Positions 17,000 through 25,656 are shown, counted from the first letter of the stretch. The stretch: 44,239 bases of DNA from Chloroflexota bacterium (GCA_016190695.1 JACPQC010000026.1:1-44239); one strand, 5' to 3'. Numbers and translations are program-made. Notes: generated by a model not told the origin, from the sequence alone.

Positions 17000-17028
17000 T
17001 TGACCCGGTATACCGAAGCGTGTAAAAT
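17000..17028 (+). promoter_or_regulatory. XRE gene promoter with degenerate palindrome
   Basis: TTGACC (17000-17005), a 17-bp spacer and TAAAAT (17023-17028). The spacer and -10 contain TATACC-GAAG-CGTGTA, a weakened form of the TACACG-N4-CGTGTA palindrome in the promoters at 17287 and 33599, in the same register. Only six bases separate the -10 from the ATG. Confidence 0.65.
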
Positions 17029-17034
17029 ACGATT

Positions 17035-17280
17035 ATGGTCAAGAAGAAACGGCGCCAGTGGGACAGCGGGAACATCCGCGGCCTGAGGCGGCACCTCGGC
17101 CTGACGCAACAGGAGATGGCCGACCGGCTGGGGACGCGGCAGCAGACCATCAGCGAGTGGGAGACCGGCCTGTACCAGCCCCGGGGCACCTCGGCCACCC
17201 TGCTCACCATTATCGCCGAGCGGGCCGATTTCAAATATGACGCCGCACCTCCCAGGGCAGACGACCCCCAGGACACCTAA
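17035..17280 (+). CDS. XRE-family helix-turn-helix regulator
   Basis: An 81-residue DNA-binding protein. A basic N-terminus (VKKKRRQW) is followed by one Cro/CI-type domain: IRGLRRHLGLTQQEMADRLG as helices 1-2, TRQQTISEWETGLYQPRG as the recognition helix region, and TLLTIIAERADF as the last helix. No ligand or dimerisation domain is present beyond it. The ATG at 17035 has no ribosome site and is six bases from a strong -10, so the mRNA should be leaderless. The next gene, DUF2851, has a promoter carrying a better copy of the palindrome found in this gene's own promoter, so autoregulation plus control of DUF2851 and mutL is a reasonable hypothesis; binding is not shown by the sequence. Confidence 0.87.
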   Translation: MVKKKRRQWDSGNIRGLRRHLGLTQQEMADRLGTRQQTISEWETGLYQPRGTSATLLTIIAERADFKYDAAPPRADDPQDT

Positions 17281-17286
17281 GCGCCC

Positions 17287-17315
17287 TTGACATGTTACAC
17301 GCAACCGTGTACAAT
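17287..17315 (+). promoter_or_regulatory. DUF2851 gene promoter with TACACG-N4-CGTGTA operator
   Basis: TTGACA (17287-17292), a 17-bp spacer and TACAAT (17310-17315). The palindrome TACACG-CAAC-CGTGTA (17296-17311) fills the spacer and runs into the -10, so a bound protein would exclude RNA polymerase. Confidence 0.75.
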
Positions 17316-17370
17316 GTGGCTGAACAGGGCGTGCCGGGCTTTACGATACGCCGCACGCCGGGAGGGCGCC

Positions 17371-18597
17371 TTGGGCGATTTGCCGGAGCGGCTCATCAGC
17401 CAGATGTGGCAGGAGCAACTCCAGATGACCGGTCTGGCCACCGAAGATGCTGATCCCATCACGATCATTTACCCTGGCCGCCTCAACGATCGCCGGGGCG
17501 CCGACCTGCGGGACGCCGTCATCGCCACCAGCGGCGGCCTCGCCTGCGGCGACATCGAGTTCCATACCCGCTCTTCCCACTGGTGGCAGCATGGCCATCA
17601 CCTTGACCCGGCCTATAACCGGGTGGTCCTCCAGGTGGTGATGTGGCATGACAGCGGGGACGCCCGGCTGGAGAACGGGGGCAGGGCGCCCACCCTCTGC
17701 CTCAGCCGGCACCTGGAAGAGCAAGCCGGCGGGGTGGCTTCATCAGCCCATAGCGGTCTCCCCTGCTGCGCCGGGGAAAGAGATAACCCCTTAAATATAC
17801 TTGAAGAGTCCGGAGACGCCCGCTTCCAGGATAAGGCTGATGCCTTCCGGGCCGAGCTGGAGGACACGGCCCCCGGCCAGTGCCTCTACCAGGGAATGAT
17901 GGCCGCCCTGGGCTACAGCAAGAACCAGTCCCCCTTCCGCAAGCTGGCCGCCCGCGTCCCCCTGGCCGCCCTGGAGTCCATCGCCCGCGTCGCCCCCTCC
18001 CCGGCGGCGTCCCTGGCCGGGCAGCAGGCACTGTTGCTGGGGGTGGCCGGGCTGGGGGAAAGCCCATCTGCTCCGGCGGCGGATGTCCCGTCCATGTCAC
18101 GGACAGAATGGGAGCTGTTCAAGGTCAGGCCGTCGAACCACCCCGCCCTCCGCATCGCCGCCATGACACACCTGGTGCAGCGCTACCGGCAGACCGGGAT
18201 GCTGGCGGCACTGATGGACATGGTGTGGCAAGACCGGCCCCGCCTGGAGGAGGGACTGATAGTCGCCCCGGACGGGCATCCCTCCCTGCTGGGCCGGGCG
18301 CGGGCAGCGGATATCGTGATAAATGTGCTGCTGCCCTTTGCCTGCGCCTGGGGAGGAATGTCCCGCCGTCCCGGTTTGGCCGAAAGGGCCGTTGAGCGCT
18401 ACCGCCGCTATCCCAGGCTGGCGGCGAATGCCATAGAGCGGCACATGTGCCGCCAGTTGGGGCTGACCGCCAGGGCGGTAAGCTCGGCGCGGCGGCAGCA
18501 GGGGCTTATCCACATCTACAAGACGCTCTGTTCACAAGGCCGGTGCCATCGCTGCCCGCTGGCCGGGAAAGCCTGGAAAGCTGGAGGGCCGCCGTGA
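17371..18597 (+). CDS. DUF2851 family protein
   Basis: A 408-residue protein of the DUF2851 family, function unknown. Recognisable segments: ERLISQMWQEQLQ at the start, IIYPGRLNDRRGADLRDAVI, GDIEFHTRSSHWWQHGHHLD, NRVVLQVVMWHDSG, and a C-terminal QQGLIHIYKTLC plus a Cys cluster (CSQGRCHRCPL). The early block with Glu, His and Asp residues has been compared to nuclease-like cores, but I cannot confirm that. I choose the TTG at 17371: GGAGGG lies four bases upstream, and the family begins near this residue. Starts further 5' (17287, 17314) fall inside the promoter itself. The Cys-x5-Cys-x2-Cys at the end could bind metal or an Fe-S cluster. It is followed by a methylase remnant in another frame. 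Confidence 0.82.
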   Translation: MGDLPERLISQMWQEQLQMTGLATEDADPITIIYPGRLNDRRGADLRDAVIATSGGLACGDIEFHTRSSHWWQHGHHLDPAYNRVVLQVVMWHDSGDARLENGGRAPTLCLSRHLEEQAGGVASSAHSGLPCCAGERDNPLNILEESGDARFQDKADAFRAELEDTAPGQCLYQGMMAALGYSKNQSPFRKLAARVPLAALESIARVAPSPAASLAGQQALLLGVAGLGESPSAPAADVPSMSRTEWELFKVRPSNHPALRIAAMTHLVQRYRQTGMLAALMDMVWQDRPRLEEGLIVAPDGHPSLLGRARAADIVINVLLPFACAWGGMSRRPGLAERAVERYRRYPRLAANAIERHMCRQLGLTARAVSSARRQQGLIHIYKTLCSQGRCHRCPLAGKAWKAGGPP

Positions 18598-18607
18598 CCC
18601 GGACCGG

Positions 18608-18760
18608 GTGGGGAATACCCTGGACGCCTGTTTCATACTGGTCAGCTACAGCAGCGAAGGCATCGTACCGGTGGAGCGCCTGGTGGAGGCGCTGGCCGGG
18701 CGGGGCGAGGTGTCCCTGGTCAGGCAGGGGTATAAACGCTTGAAGCACGAAACAAGTTCA
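18608..18760 (+). pseudogene. C-terminal remnant of a D12-class adenine-specific DNA methylase
   Basis: The reading frame after the DUF2851 stop translates as NTLDACFILVSYSSEGIVPV followed by LVEALAGRGEVSLVRQGYKRL. This resembles the last 45 residues of D12-class N6-adenine methylases, where LVSYSxEG marks the end of the substrate domain and YKRY the last strand. The catalytic part (FxGxG, DPPY) is absent upstream, where the DUF2851 gene occupies another frame. After the match, the frame runs into a dispersed repeat that also occurs near 2690 and 2890, and stays open to 18895 by chance. Probably a decayed fragment. The match is short, so an unrelated small protein cannot be excluded. Confidence 0.45.
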
Positions 18761-18842
18761 AAGTATCAAATGACAAAGGCCAGTTTTGAAATTGGGATTT
18801 TGAGTTCTGCTATTATTCGTGTTTCGGATTTGGTGGAGCCAG
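18742..18842 (+). repeat. A/T-rich dispersed repeat with empty MITE target
   Basis: GAAGCACGAAACAAGTTCAAA (18742-18762) matches the sequence flanking MITE copy A once the element and one CTAA are removed, at 20 of 21 positions. The following stretch, with AAATTGGGATTTTGAG and TCGTGTTTCGGATTTGG, is of the same repeat style as 2884-2965. Confidence 0.55.
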
Positions 18843-18887
18843 GTGGCTTGTCCGGGTTAGGGGGTATTCCCGCTCTCTTCTTCCAGG

Positions 18888-19688
18888 CTAGATAACCGGC
18901 CCTGCGGTCTCCCCGGTCTTGTCCCGCTTTTCCAGCATCATCTCCAGGTCCTCGATGTCAGCCACCTTGCGGCCCAGCCCGGCGGAAAGGTCTTTGGCCG
19001 ATACCTTGCCGGCGGAGACGATCATCTTCAAGGCGGCGTCCGGGGAAATGGTGGTATGGACCACGTCTGCCTCCGGTATTATCTGCAGGAAGCCGGAGGT
19101 GGGATTGGGGGCGGTGGGGATGAATACATTGAGATAGGTCTTGCCGCTATCGTCCTGTACCTCGTTGGTGACGAAGCCCAGCGTGGTCATACCCTTTTTG
19201 GGGAACTCCACCAGCACCACCTTCATAAAGCGGCCATTGCTATCGGCTGAAAAACTATCGGTTATCTGTTTGATGCCGGAGTACAGGTGCCGTATCAACG
19301 GTATCTTGCTCACCAGGTACTCGCTGTGAGAGAACAGCTTCCGCGTGGCGACGTTGCTTACGACAACACCGGCGATGATGATCACCAGGACAGTGACGCC
19401 GAAACCCAGGCCGGGGATGTTACGCCCCATCGCATATTGAATCACCGGCTGTAACAGGCCATCGATCTTGGTGAACACCCACACCACGATGAACAGCGTT
19501 ACCGCTACCGGTATCACTACCTTGAGGCCGGCCAGGAACCGCTTCCACAGCAGACCCGGAAGCTGCTGCCCGCCGGTGACAACAGCCGTGGCGGTGGCTT
19601 CTACGCCGTCCTGCACCCTTGCCTGGGTCCAGTCAACATATTTCCGGGAAAGCTCAAAGGCCTTTGACATCCCCTCTTTCCCGGTCAT
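18888..19688 (-). CDS. DUF502 family membrane protein
   Basis: A 266-residue protein of the DUF502 family, function not established. An N-terminal soluble segment (KYVDWTQARVQDGV) is followed by two membrane helices: LKVVIPVAVTLFIVVWVF and GFGVTVLVIIIAGVVVSNV. Between them is the conserved IDGLLQPV; after them come the family blocks KIPLIRHLYSGIKQITDSF, VVLVEFPKKGMTTLGFVT, VFIPTAPNPTSGFLQIIP and a Ser-Pro-Asp-Ala-Ala-Leu-Lys-Met-Ile-Val-Ser segment. I choose the ATG at 19688 because AGGAAGG stands five bases upstream. The frame is open 65 codons further but without a family match, and an ATG at 19670 is also possible. It is a single gene, convergent with the methylase remnant. Confidence 0.85.
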   Translation of the reverse strand: MTGKEGMSKAFELSRKYVDWTQARVQDGVEATATAVVTGGQQLPGLLWKRFLAGLKVVIPVAVTLFIVVWVFTKIDGLLQPVIQYAMGRNIPGLGFGVTVLVIIIAGVVVSNVATRKLFSHSEYLVSKIPLIRHLYSGIKQITDSFSADSNGRFMKVVLVEFPKKGMTTLGFVTNEVQDDSGKTYLNVFIPTAPNPTSGFLQIIPEADVVHTTISPDAALKMIVSAGKVSAKDLSAGLGRKVADIEDLEMMLEKRDKTGETAGPVI

Positions 19689-20097
19689 AGCCGCCTTCCT
19701 AGTGAAGGTGTCCCTGCCGGAAGGCCGGCGGTCCGCCGTCCTGGCTGCCCGGACTCTAAAGACATGCCCCGCCTTCATTTTTGTCATGGGCATCAGCCGG
19801 AAAGCGGAACAGGAAGCCCTTTTCAGGCGTTTCCACAGCCTCGCCACCGCATCTTCCCCGCTCACAAACGTTACCCCGGCCAAGAGATTACGGACCTGTT
19901 ATTGCAGGCCCGTACTTCAATTATGATTTCTGGGGCGCGGGAAAGTCAAGGACAGCTTTGTAATAGGCTGGATTGGCAAAGATAAAAATGGCTGAATTAG
20001 TGACTTTTCTTATCCCGTTGCCCCCGGAAAAGCGCTAAAATAAAGTTAGGAAATCCAATAATTAATGTTCGATAGTTCCTGGGCATGAGAGGGGGTG
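19689..20097. other. gene-free stretch between DUF502 and rtcB
   Basis: A divergent intergenic region of 409 bases. The part next to DUF502 is open in the DUF502 frame but does not look coding. The part next to rtcB is A/T-rich and ends in a GAGAGGGGG ribosome site. I see no RNA gene, repeat or convincing -35/-10 pair. Confidence 0.4.
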
Positions 20098-21564
20098 ATG
20101 AAGGTGGCAGTTGTTCATGCTCTGACAAAAGTGTCTGACATCGTCTGGGAGTTGCCGCCTTCCTACAAGGAAGGGATGAGGGTGCCCGCCCGCATCTTCG
20201 CCACCGAGAGGCTGATACGGGAGATGGACGAGGCCGTGTTTGAGCAAATTTCGAACGTGGCCACCCTCCCCGGCATCGCCCGGTGCGCCATGTGTATGCC
20301 CGACGGACATTCCGGCTATGGCTTCCCCATCGGCGGAGTGGCGGCCATGGATATCGCCCGGGGCGGCGTTATCTCCCCCGGCGGCATCGGCTTTGATATC
20401 AACTGCGGCATGCGCCTGGTGGTGACCAACCTCACCTGGGAGGAGGTGCAGCCCCACCTGAAACGGCTGGTTGATCTTCTCTATCTGCGGGTGCCGGCGG
20501 GTGTGGGCAGCACCGGCTTTCTCAGGCTGTCCCGGCCCGAGTTTCGCGCCGTGCTGGAGGAAGGGGCGCACTGGTGCGTCCGGCACGGCTACGGCTGGCA
20601 CGAGGACCTGGAGCTTACCGAGGAGAACGGCCGCATTGAAGGCGCTGACCCCGACGCCGTCAGCGAGCGCGCCATCGACCGGGGCATAAAGCAGATCGGG
20701 ACGCTGGGTTCGGGCAACCACTACCTGGAGATACAGGTGGTCCGGCCGGAACATATCTATGACCGCAAAGTGGCCGAGAAGTTCGGCATCACCATTCCCA
20801 ACCAGGTGGTGGTGATGTTCCACTGCGGCAGCCGCGGCTTCGGGCACCAGGTGACCTCGGACTATCTCCAGGTATTTCTCAGGGTGATGGAGAGCAAGTA
20901 CGGCATCAGGATACTCGACCGGGAGCTGGCTTCAGCGCCCTTTGATTCGCCGGAGGGACAGCGCTACTTCGCCGCGATGAAGACCGCGCTCAATGTCTCC
21001 TTTGCCAACCGCCAGGTCATCCTGCACCGCATCAGGGAGGTCTTCTCTGAGGTCTTTGGCCGGTCTGCGGAAGACCTGGGCATGCACATGGTCTATGACG
21101 TGGCCCACAACACGGCCAAGCTGGAGCGCCACCTGGTAGACGGCCAGCAGCGGCAACTGCTGGTGCATCGCAAAGGCTCGACCAGGGCCTTCGGGCCGGG
21201 CCTTCCCGGACTGCCGGAGCGCTACCGGGATACCGGCCAGCCGGTGATCATCGGCGGCAGCATGGAGACCGGCTCCTACCTGCTGGTCGGGGTGCCCGGC
21301 GGGGGGGAGAGCTTCTTCAGCACCGCGCACGGCAGCGGCCGGACGATGAGCCGGGCCAGGGCGCGCAGGCTGTGGCGGGGCCAGACGCTCCAGCAGGAAA
21401 TGGAGACCCACGGCGTCTACGTCCGCACCGCCTCCTGGTCGGGGCTGGCCGAGGAGGCCGGCGGCGCGTACAAGAAGATAGATGACGTGGTGGAGGCCAC
21501 CGAGCTGGCCGGGCTGAGCCGGCGGGTGGTGCGCTTTACCCCGGTGGGGAACGTCAAGGGTTAG
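20098..21564 (+). CDS. rtcB: RtcB-type RNA ligase (3'-phosphate / 5'-OH)
   Basis: A 488-residue RNA ligase that joins 2',3'-cyclic-phosphate or 3'-phosphate ends to 5'-OH ends using GTP and Mn2+. Manganese and nucleotide-site segments are present: CMPDGHSGYGFPIGGVAA, GGIGFDINCGMRL (the Asp and Cys metal ligands), TLGSGNHYLEIQ, MFHCGSRGFGHQV, MVYDVAHNTAK, then VHRKGSTRAFGPG and GGSMETGSYLL. The guanylated His is in the C-terminal AHGSGRTMSRARAR segment. I start at the ATG at 20098 after GAGAGGGGGTG; a GTG one codon earlier is in frame. The archease gene follows by 36 bases, the classic pair for multi-turnover ligation. Likely roles are RNA repair or tRNA rescue. No RtcR/RtcA genes are nearby. 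Confidence 0.96.
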   Translation: MKVAVVHALTKVSDIVWELPPSYKEGMRVPARIFATERLIREMDEAVFEQISNVATLPGIARCAMCMPDGHSGYGFPIGGVAAMDIARGGVISPGGIGFDINCGMRLVVTNLTWEEVQPHLKRLVDLLYLRVPAGVGSTGFLRLSRPEFRAVLEEGAHWCVRHGYGWHEDLELTEENGRIEGADPDAVSERAIDRGIKQIGTLGSGNHYLEIQVVRPEHIYDRKVAEKFGITIPNQVVVMFHCGSRGFGHQVTSDYLQVFLRVMESKYGIRILDRELASAPFDSPEGQRYFAAMKTALNVSFANRQVILHRIREVFSEVFGRSAEDLGMHMVYDVAHNTAKLERHLVDGQQRQLLVHRKGSTRAFGPGLPGLPERYRDTGQPVIIGGSMETGSYLLVGVPGGGESFFSTAHGSGRTMSRARARRLWRGQTLQQEMETHGVYVRTASWSGLAEEAGGAYKKIDDVVEATELAGLSRRVVRFTPVGNVKG

Positions 21565-21600
21565 CCGTCCTGTTATGAGACCGTCCAGGAAGGAGGTAAT

Positions 21601-22032
21601 ATGCCTTACCGTTTTCTCGAGGAAGAAGCCACTGCCGATATCGCCTTTGAGGCGCAGGGCAAAGACCTGGAAGAGGTGTTCCGCGAGTCCGCCGAGGCCG
21701 TCATGAACGTGATGGTGGAGAACCTTGACGGGATAGAGGCGGTGGAGAGCCGGACCATCGAGGTGGAAAACGAGCAGCTCGACCTGTTGCTGCACGATTT
21801 GCTGCAACAGTTGGTCTATTACAAGGACGCCGAGCAACTGCTGCTCCGGGTGGACCGGCCAAGCATGGGCAATGCCGATGGCAAATGGCACCTCCGCGCC
21901 CTGGGCCGGGGCGAGCCCATCGACCTCCAGCGTCACCGGCTGATCGTGGATGTGAAGGCGGTCACCATGCACGATTTCCGGCTGGAGCAGGCGAACGGCG
22001 GCTGGCGCGCCCACGTCATCCTGGACATTTAG
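21601..22032 (+). CDS. archease
   Basis: A 143-residue archease, the protein that speeds RtcB guanylation and lets it use ATP or dGTP. Family features: an N-terminal YRFLEEEATADIAFEAQG containing the metal-binding Asp, an acidic helix LEEVFRESAEAVMNVMVE, VENEQLDLLLHDLLQQLVYYKD, then the C-terminal KAVTMHDFRLEQ with its conserved His and Asp. AAGGAGGTAAT stands just upstream of ATG. It forms an operon with rtcB (36-base gap). Length is normal. It is followed by a repeat-rich 400-base gap. Confidence 0.93.
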   Translation: MPYRFLEEEATADIAFEAQGKDLEEVFRESAEAVMNVMVENLDGIEAVESRTIEVENEQLDLLLHDLLQQLVYYKDAEQLLLRVDRPSMGNADGKWHLRALGRGEPIDLQRHRLIVDVKAVTMHDFRLEQANGGWRAHVILDI

Positions 22033-22068
22033 CTGGTTTCTGGTGGGGTGCACCCACCCTGGCTCATT

Positions 22069-22137
22069 TGTCATGCCCGCGCAGGCGGGCATCCACGATA
22101 GAGTTTGGTAGATTCCCCGCTTCCACGGGTAATGACA
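22069..22137 (+). repeat. REP/MITE-like inverted repeat
   Basis: Begins TGTCATGCCCGCGCAGG and ends, on the other strand, TGTCATTACCCGTGG. Same family as 10162-10232. It lies in the 22033-22432 gap, which also contains G+C-rich repeat-like sequence at 22240-22300 and a TATAAT (22403-22408) before the kinase gene. Confidence 0.6.
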
Positions 22138-22432
22138 GGAGTACGGGCGAAAGCCTTCACTTGGCTCGCCTCGGCGTGACTCGGTTCGCTCTGACTTATT
22201 CACGTATCGAAACGAGTCGGAACGGGTGAAACCAGGTCGAGGGTGGCATCCACTGCCACCTCTGGATACCGCTTTCGCCGGTCGGAAGCCGTTTTCCGGT
22301 AGAAAGTGAAATTTTCGTAAAATGTCTTATCGGAGAATAGAAGGAAAGGTTCACAAAGCGGGCGGGCTTGATTGATTGGCCTTTTCTATTGAAAAATTTT
22401 GGTATAATGGTGGCTAGTCTACGTGGAGGCCT

Positions 22433-25400
22433 ATGATCGAGCAGGGGCTAAGGGCGGGAAAGATCGGCAGTGGTGGCCGCCGGGTGTTTCACCCCAGCCC
22501 GGCGTGGCTGGGGGCATTTGCACTGCTGCCGCTGCTGTTACTGCTGCTGGCGCTGCTATCCTTCCCTTCAGACCGGAATGTCATCTTCAACCCCCGCCTG
22601 GCGCTGCCGGTGCTCAACACCGTCTTCCTGCTGTCCGCATCCCTGGTAATGGCCTTTCTGGCGGCGCAGGGCATCATAAAGACAGGGGAGACCCAGCTCG
22701 CCTGGCTGGGCGCGGGCATGTTCACCTTCGGCCTGACCAGTTCCCTGTCCGCCTGGATGGTCGCCCCCCTGGGCGCGAACGCCGCCGTCACCGTGAATAA
22801 CCTGGGGGTTATCGTCGCCGGCGTCCTGCACACCACCGGTGCGGTGATGTCCCTGCGCGGCGCTTCTCCGGCAGGGGTTGCGCCCTGGCGTCATCTTGTC
22901 GTCACCTATGCCGCCGGCCTGGCGCTGCTCATGGCGCTGCTGACCTTCAGGGACCAGTTGCCCGTCTTCTTCATACCCGGCGAGGGCCGCACCATCATCG
23001 GGATAGTAGGTCTGGCCGCAGGCAGCCTCCTCTTCGCCGCCTCAGCCATCATCCTGCTGCTGCTTTACTTTCGCCGGCGCTCCTCCCTGCTCTACTGGTA
23101 CGCCCTGGGGCTGGTCCTGGTGGCCATCGGCCTGGCGACCACCGGCCTGTCCCGGCAGATAGGAGACCTGATCGCCTGGCACGGGCGGCTGGCAATGTAC
23201 CTGGGCAGCGCCTATTTTGTCATCGGGGTGGTCAGCTTTGTCAGGCAGGCGCGCAGCGGCCGGCTTGGCCTGGAGGGACTGGCTGCTGAACTGTTCCCCA
23301 GGTCTGCGGTCAGCTACCGCCTGCTGGTGGACTCGGCGGGTGACGCCATTATCGCCCTGACCGAGGAGGGCAAGGTGCTGCTGTGGAACCCCGCCGCCGA
23401 GCGAATCTTCGGCCACGGGCGCGCCGAGGCTGAAGGCGCTTTCCTGGACGACCTGCTCGGCCCGGGCATCGCCGACCACATCGCCCGGCTGATATACGAG
23501 CGCGAAATGTTCCTGTCACCGGCTGCGGCCACGGAACTGACATTGAAGCGAAAGTACGGCCAGGAGATAACCGTTGAAATCTCTGTTTCCAGCCGGGCCA
23601 CCCGCTCCGGAAAGATAACCGCAGTGGTGGCCAGGGACATCACCGAGCGCAAGCACATGGAGGCGGCGGCGCGCCGCAGCGAGGAGTTCATCCGGAAGAT
23701 CGCCCAGACCGCCCCTTACCTGCTGTTCGTGAATGACCTGCAGACGGGCAGCAACATATACATCGGCCCCAGGGTGCGCGAGATACTGGGTTATACCGAG
23801 TCCCAGGTAAGGCAGATGGGAGCAAGTTTCCTGGAAACGCTGGTACACCCGGACGATATTGACGCTCTCAGACATGGGATGACGAGGCTGCTGGAGAGCA
23901 AGGAGGGCGAGATAATCGAACAGGAGTACCGGCTGAGGCGTTCTGACGGCCGCTGGGCCTGGGTGCTGAGCCGGGACACCGTCTTTCTCAGGGATGGGAA
24001 TGGCAGGCCGTTGCAGAGCCTGGGCGCAGCCCTGGATATCACCGGGCGCAACGAGGCGGAGGCGCAGGTCCGCTACCAGTCCATGCTGGTGAAAGCCACC
24101 ACTGACGCCATTATTTCGACCGAAATGTCGCCGCAGGGACAGTTCCTGGTCCGCACCTGGAACAAGGCCGCCGAAACGATATACGGCTGGCGGGCCGACG
24201 AGGTCATCGGCAAAGTGGCCATAGACGCCCTGCAGGCGGAGCTTCCCCAGGACCTGACCCGCGAGGAAGCCAGGAGACAGTTCTTTGAGAAGGGCTTCTG
24301 GAGCGGGGAACTTGTTGCCCGGCGCAAGGACGGCCGCCAGATCATAGTAGTAACGTCTCAAACGGCCCTACGCGACAGCCAGGGCAGGATAACCGGCATC
24401 GTGGGCATTCATCATGATGTCACCGAGCTACGCCAGGCGCAGACCGCCGCCGAGGAGAGCCAGAAGCGCCTGCAGCACCTCATCCAGTGCAACATCATCG
24501 GGGTGGCCCTGGGCGACCTGGAGGGAAACGTTATCGACGCCAACGACGCCTTTCTCCACATCACCGGCCATGACCATGCCGACCTGGCTGCCGGGAGGAT
24601 AAACTGGCGCAGCATAACCCCCCAGGAATACCGGGCGGCGGACGAGGTGGCGCGGCGCAAAGTCCGTGACAGCGGCTACTGCAGCCTGTACGAAAAGGAG
24701 TACATCACTAAGGACGGCCGGCGGGTGCCCGTACTGGTGGCCTCGTGCCGGTGGCAGGATGCCGGGAGCCGGGATCTGGTGGGGGGCTTCGTAGTGGATA
24801 TCACCGAGCAGAAGATGGCCGAGAAGCTCAAAGACGACTTTATCAGCATGGTCTCGCACGAGATCAAGACCCCGCTTACGATAGTAATGGGAGCCGTCTA
24901 CACCCTGATGACCGTGGGGCTGAGCCAGCACGAATCAGAGCAGCTCCTCAAGGACGCCGCCTCGGGCGCCGAGGCGCTGAGCGCTATGGTGGAGAACCTG
25001 CTCGACCTGTCACGCCTTCAGGCCAACCGCCTCACCCTGCGGCTGGAAGAGGTACGTCTCCAACAGGTGGCCCGCAGCGTCGTCGAAAAGCTGAAAAACA
25101 GGTCAGCGATACACCGGCTAAAGACGAACATACCGCCGCGATTGGGCCCGGTGAGCGCGGACCGCTTTCGCGTCGAGCGCATTCTGCATAATCTCATCGA
25201 TAACGCCATCAAGTTCTCGCCTCAGGGGGGTGAGATAATCATCTCGGCGCGCCGCCGGGGCGCCAGCGTGGTAGTGTCCGTCAGCGACCAGGGCGTAGGC
25301 ATGACCCAGGAACAGCAGTCCCACCTTTTCGGCTCATTCTACAAGCCTGCGTTCGAGTCAACGAAGATAGTGCCGGGCATAGGACTGGGGCTGGCGCTGT

Positions 25401-25528
25401 GCCACCGCCTGGTGGAGGCGCACGGCGGCCGGATATGGGTGGAGTCCAGGCCGGGCCAGGGGTCAACCTTTTCCTTCACGCTGCCGGTGTTCAACGGGCG
25501 CAATGGCGATGGCCCCTGTGACTGCTAA
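22433..25528 (+). CDS. multi-PAS membrane sensor histidine kinase
   Basis: A 1031-residue hybrid-free sensor kinase. Residues 1 to about 270 form a hydrophobic membrane sensor with seven to eight segments. Then come four PAS/PAC modules: about 295-410 (RLLVDSAGDAIIALTEEGKV), 420-540 (FVNDLQTGSNIYIGPRVREI), 545-665 (ATTDAIISTEMSPQGQFLV), 680-800 (CNIIGVALGDLEGNVIDAND). The HisKA domain has the phospho-acceptor His809 in DFISMVSHEIKTPL. The HATPase domain has HNLIDNAIKFSPQGG (N box), VSVSDQGVGM (G1) and GIGLGLALCHRLVEAHGG (G2). The start follows GTGGAGGCCT, with TATAAT 24 bases before it but only a weak -35. No response regulator gene adjoins it, so it is an orphan kinase. The signal cannot be read; multiple PAS domains suggest redox, haem or flavin ligands. 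Confidence 0.93.
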   Translation: MIEQGLRAGKIGSGGRRVFHPSPAWLGAFALLPLLLLLLALLSFPSDRNVIFNPRLALPVLNTVFLLSASLVMAFLAAQGIIKTGETQLAWLGAGMFTFGLTSSLSAWMVAPLGANAAVTVNNLGVIVAGVLHTTGAVMSLRGASPAGVAPWRHLVVTYAAGLALLMALLTFRDQLPVFFIPGEGRTIIGIVGLAAGSLLFAASAIILLLLYFRRRSSLLYWYALGLVLVAIGLATTGLSRQIGDLIAWHGRLAMYLGSAYFVIGVVSFVRQARSGRLGLEGLAAELFPRSAVSYRLLVDSAGDAIIALTEEGKVLLWNPAAERIFGHGRAEAEGAFLDDLLGPGIADHIARLIYEREMFLSPAAATELTLKRKYGQEITVEISVSSRATRSGKITAVVARDITERKHMEAAARRSEEFIRKIAQTAPYLLFVNDLQTGSNIYIGPRVREILGYTESQVRQMGASFLETLVHPDDIDALRHGMTRLLESKEGEIIEQEYRLRRSDGRWAWVLSRDTVFLRDGNGRPLQSLGAALDITGRNEAEAQVRYQSMLVKATTDAIISTEMSPQGQFLVRTWNKAAETIYGWRADEVIGKVAIDALQAELPQDLTREEARRQFFEKGFWSGELVARRKDGRQIIVVTSQTALRDSQGRITGIVGIHHDVTELRQAQTAAEESQKRLQHLIQCNIIGVALGDLEGNVIDANDAFLHITGHDHADLAAGRINWRSITPQEYRAADEVARRKVRDSGYCSLYEKEYITKDGRRVPVLVASCRWQDAGSRDLVGGFVVDITEQKMAEKLKDDFISMVSHEIKTPLTIVMGAVYTLMTVGLSQHESEQLLKDAASGAEALSAMVENLLDLSRLQANRLTLRLEEVRLQQVARSVVEKLKNRSAIHRLKTNIPPRLGPVSADRFRVERILHNLIDNAIKFSPQGGEIIISARRRGASVVVSVSDQGVGMTQEQQSHLFGSFYKPAFESTKIVPGIGLGLALCHRLVEAHGGRIWVESRPGQGSTFSFTLPVFNGRNGDGPCDC

Positions 25529-25544
25529 TGGCAAAAAGCTAAGC

Positions 25545-25656
25545 GTCATTCCCTGCGCAGGCGGGGAATCTACTGCCTCTTCTGGATGCCAGCCTTCGTT
25601 TATCCTGAGTGAAACCGAAGGGTTTATCCTGAGTGAAACCGAAGGGCTGGTATGAC
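25545..25656 (+). repeat. REP-like inverted repeat with 24-bp tandem duplication
   Basis: The left arm is GTCATTCCCTGCGCAGGCGG and the right arm GGTATGAC, as in the family at 10162. The right half contains two perfect tandem copies of a 24-bp unit (25598-25621 and 25622-25645), beginning GTTTATCCTGAG and ending ACCGAAGG. It separates the kinase from the convergent amidohydrolase. Confidence 0.6.
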
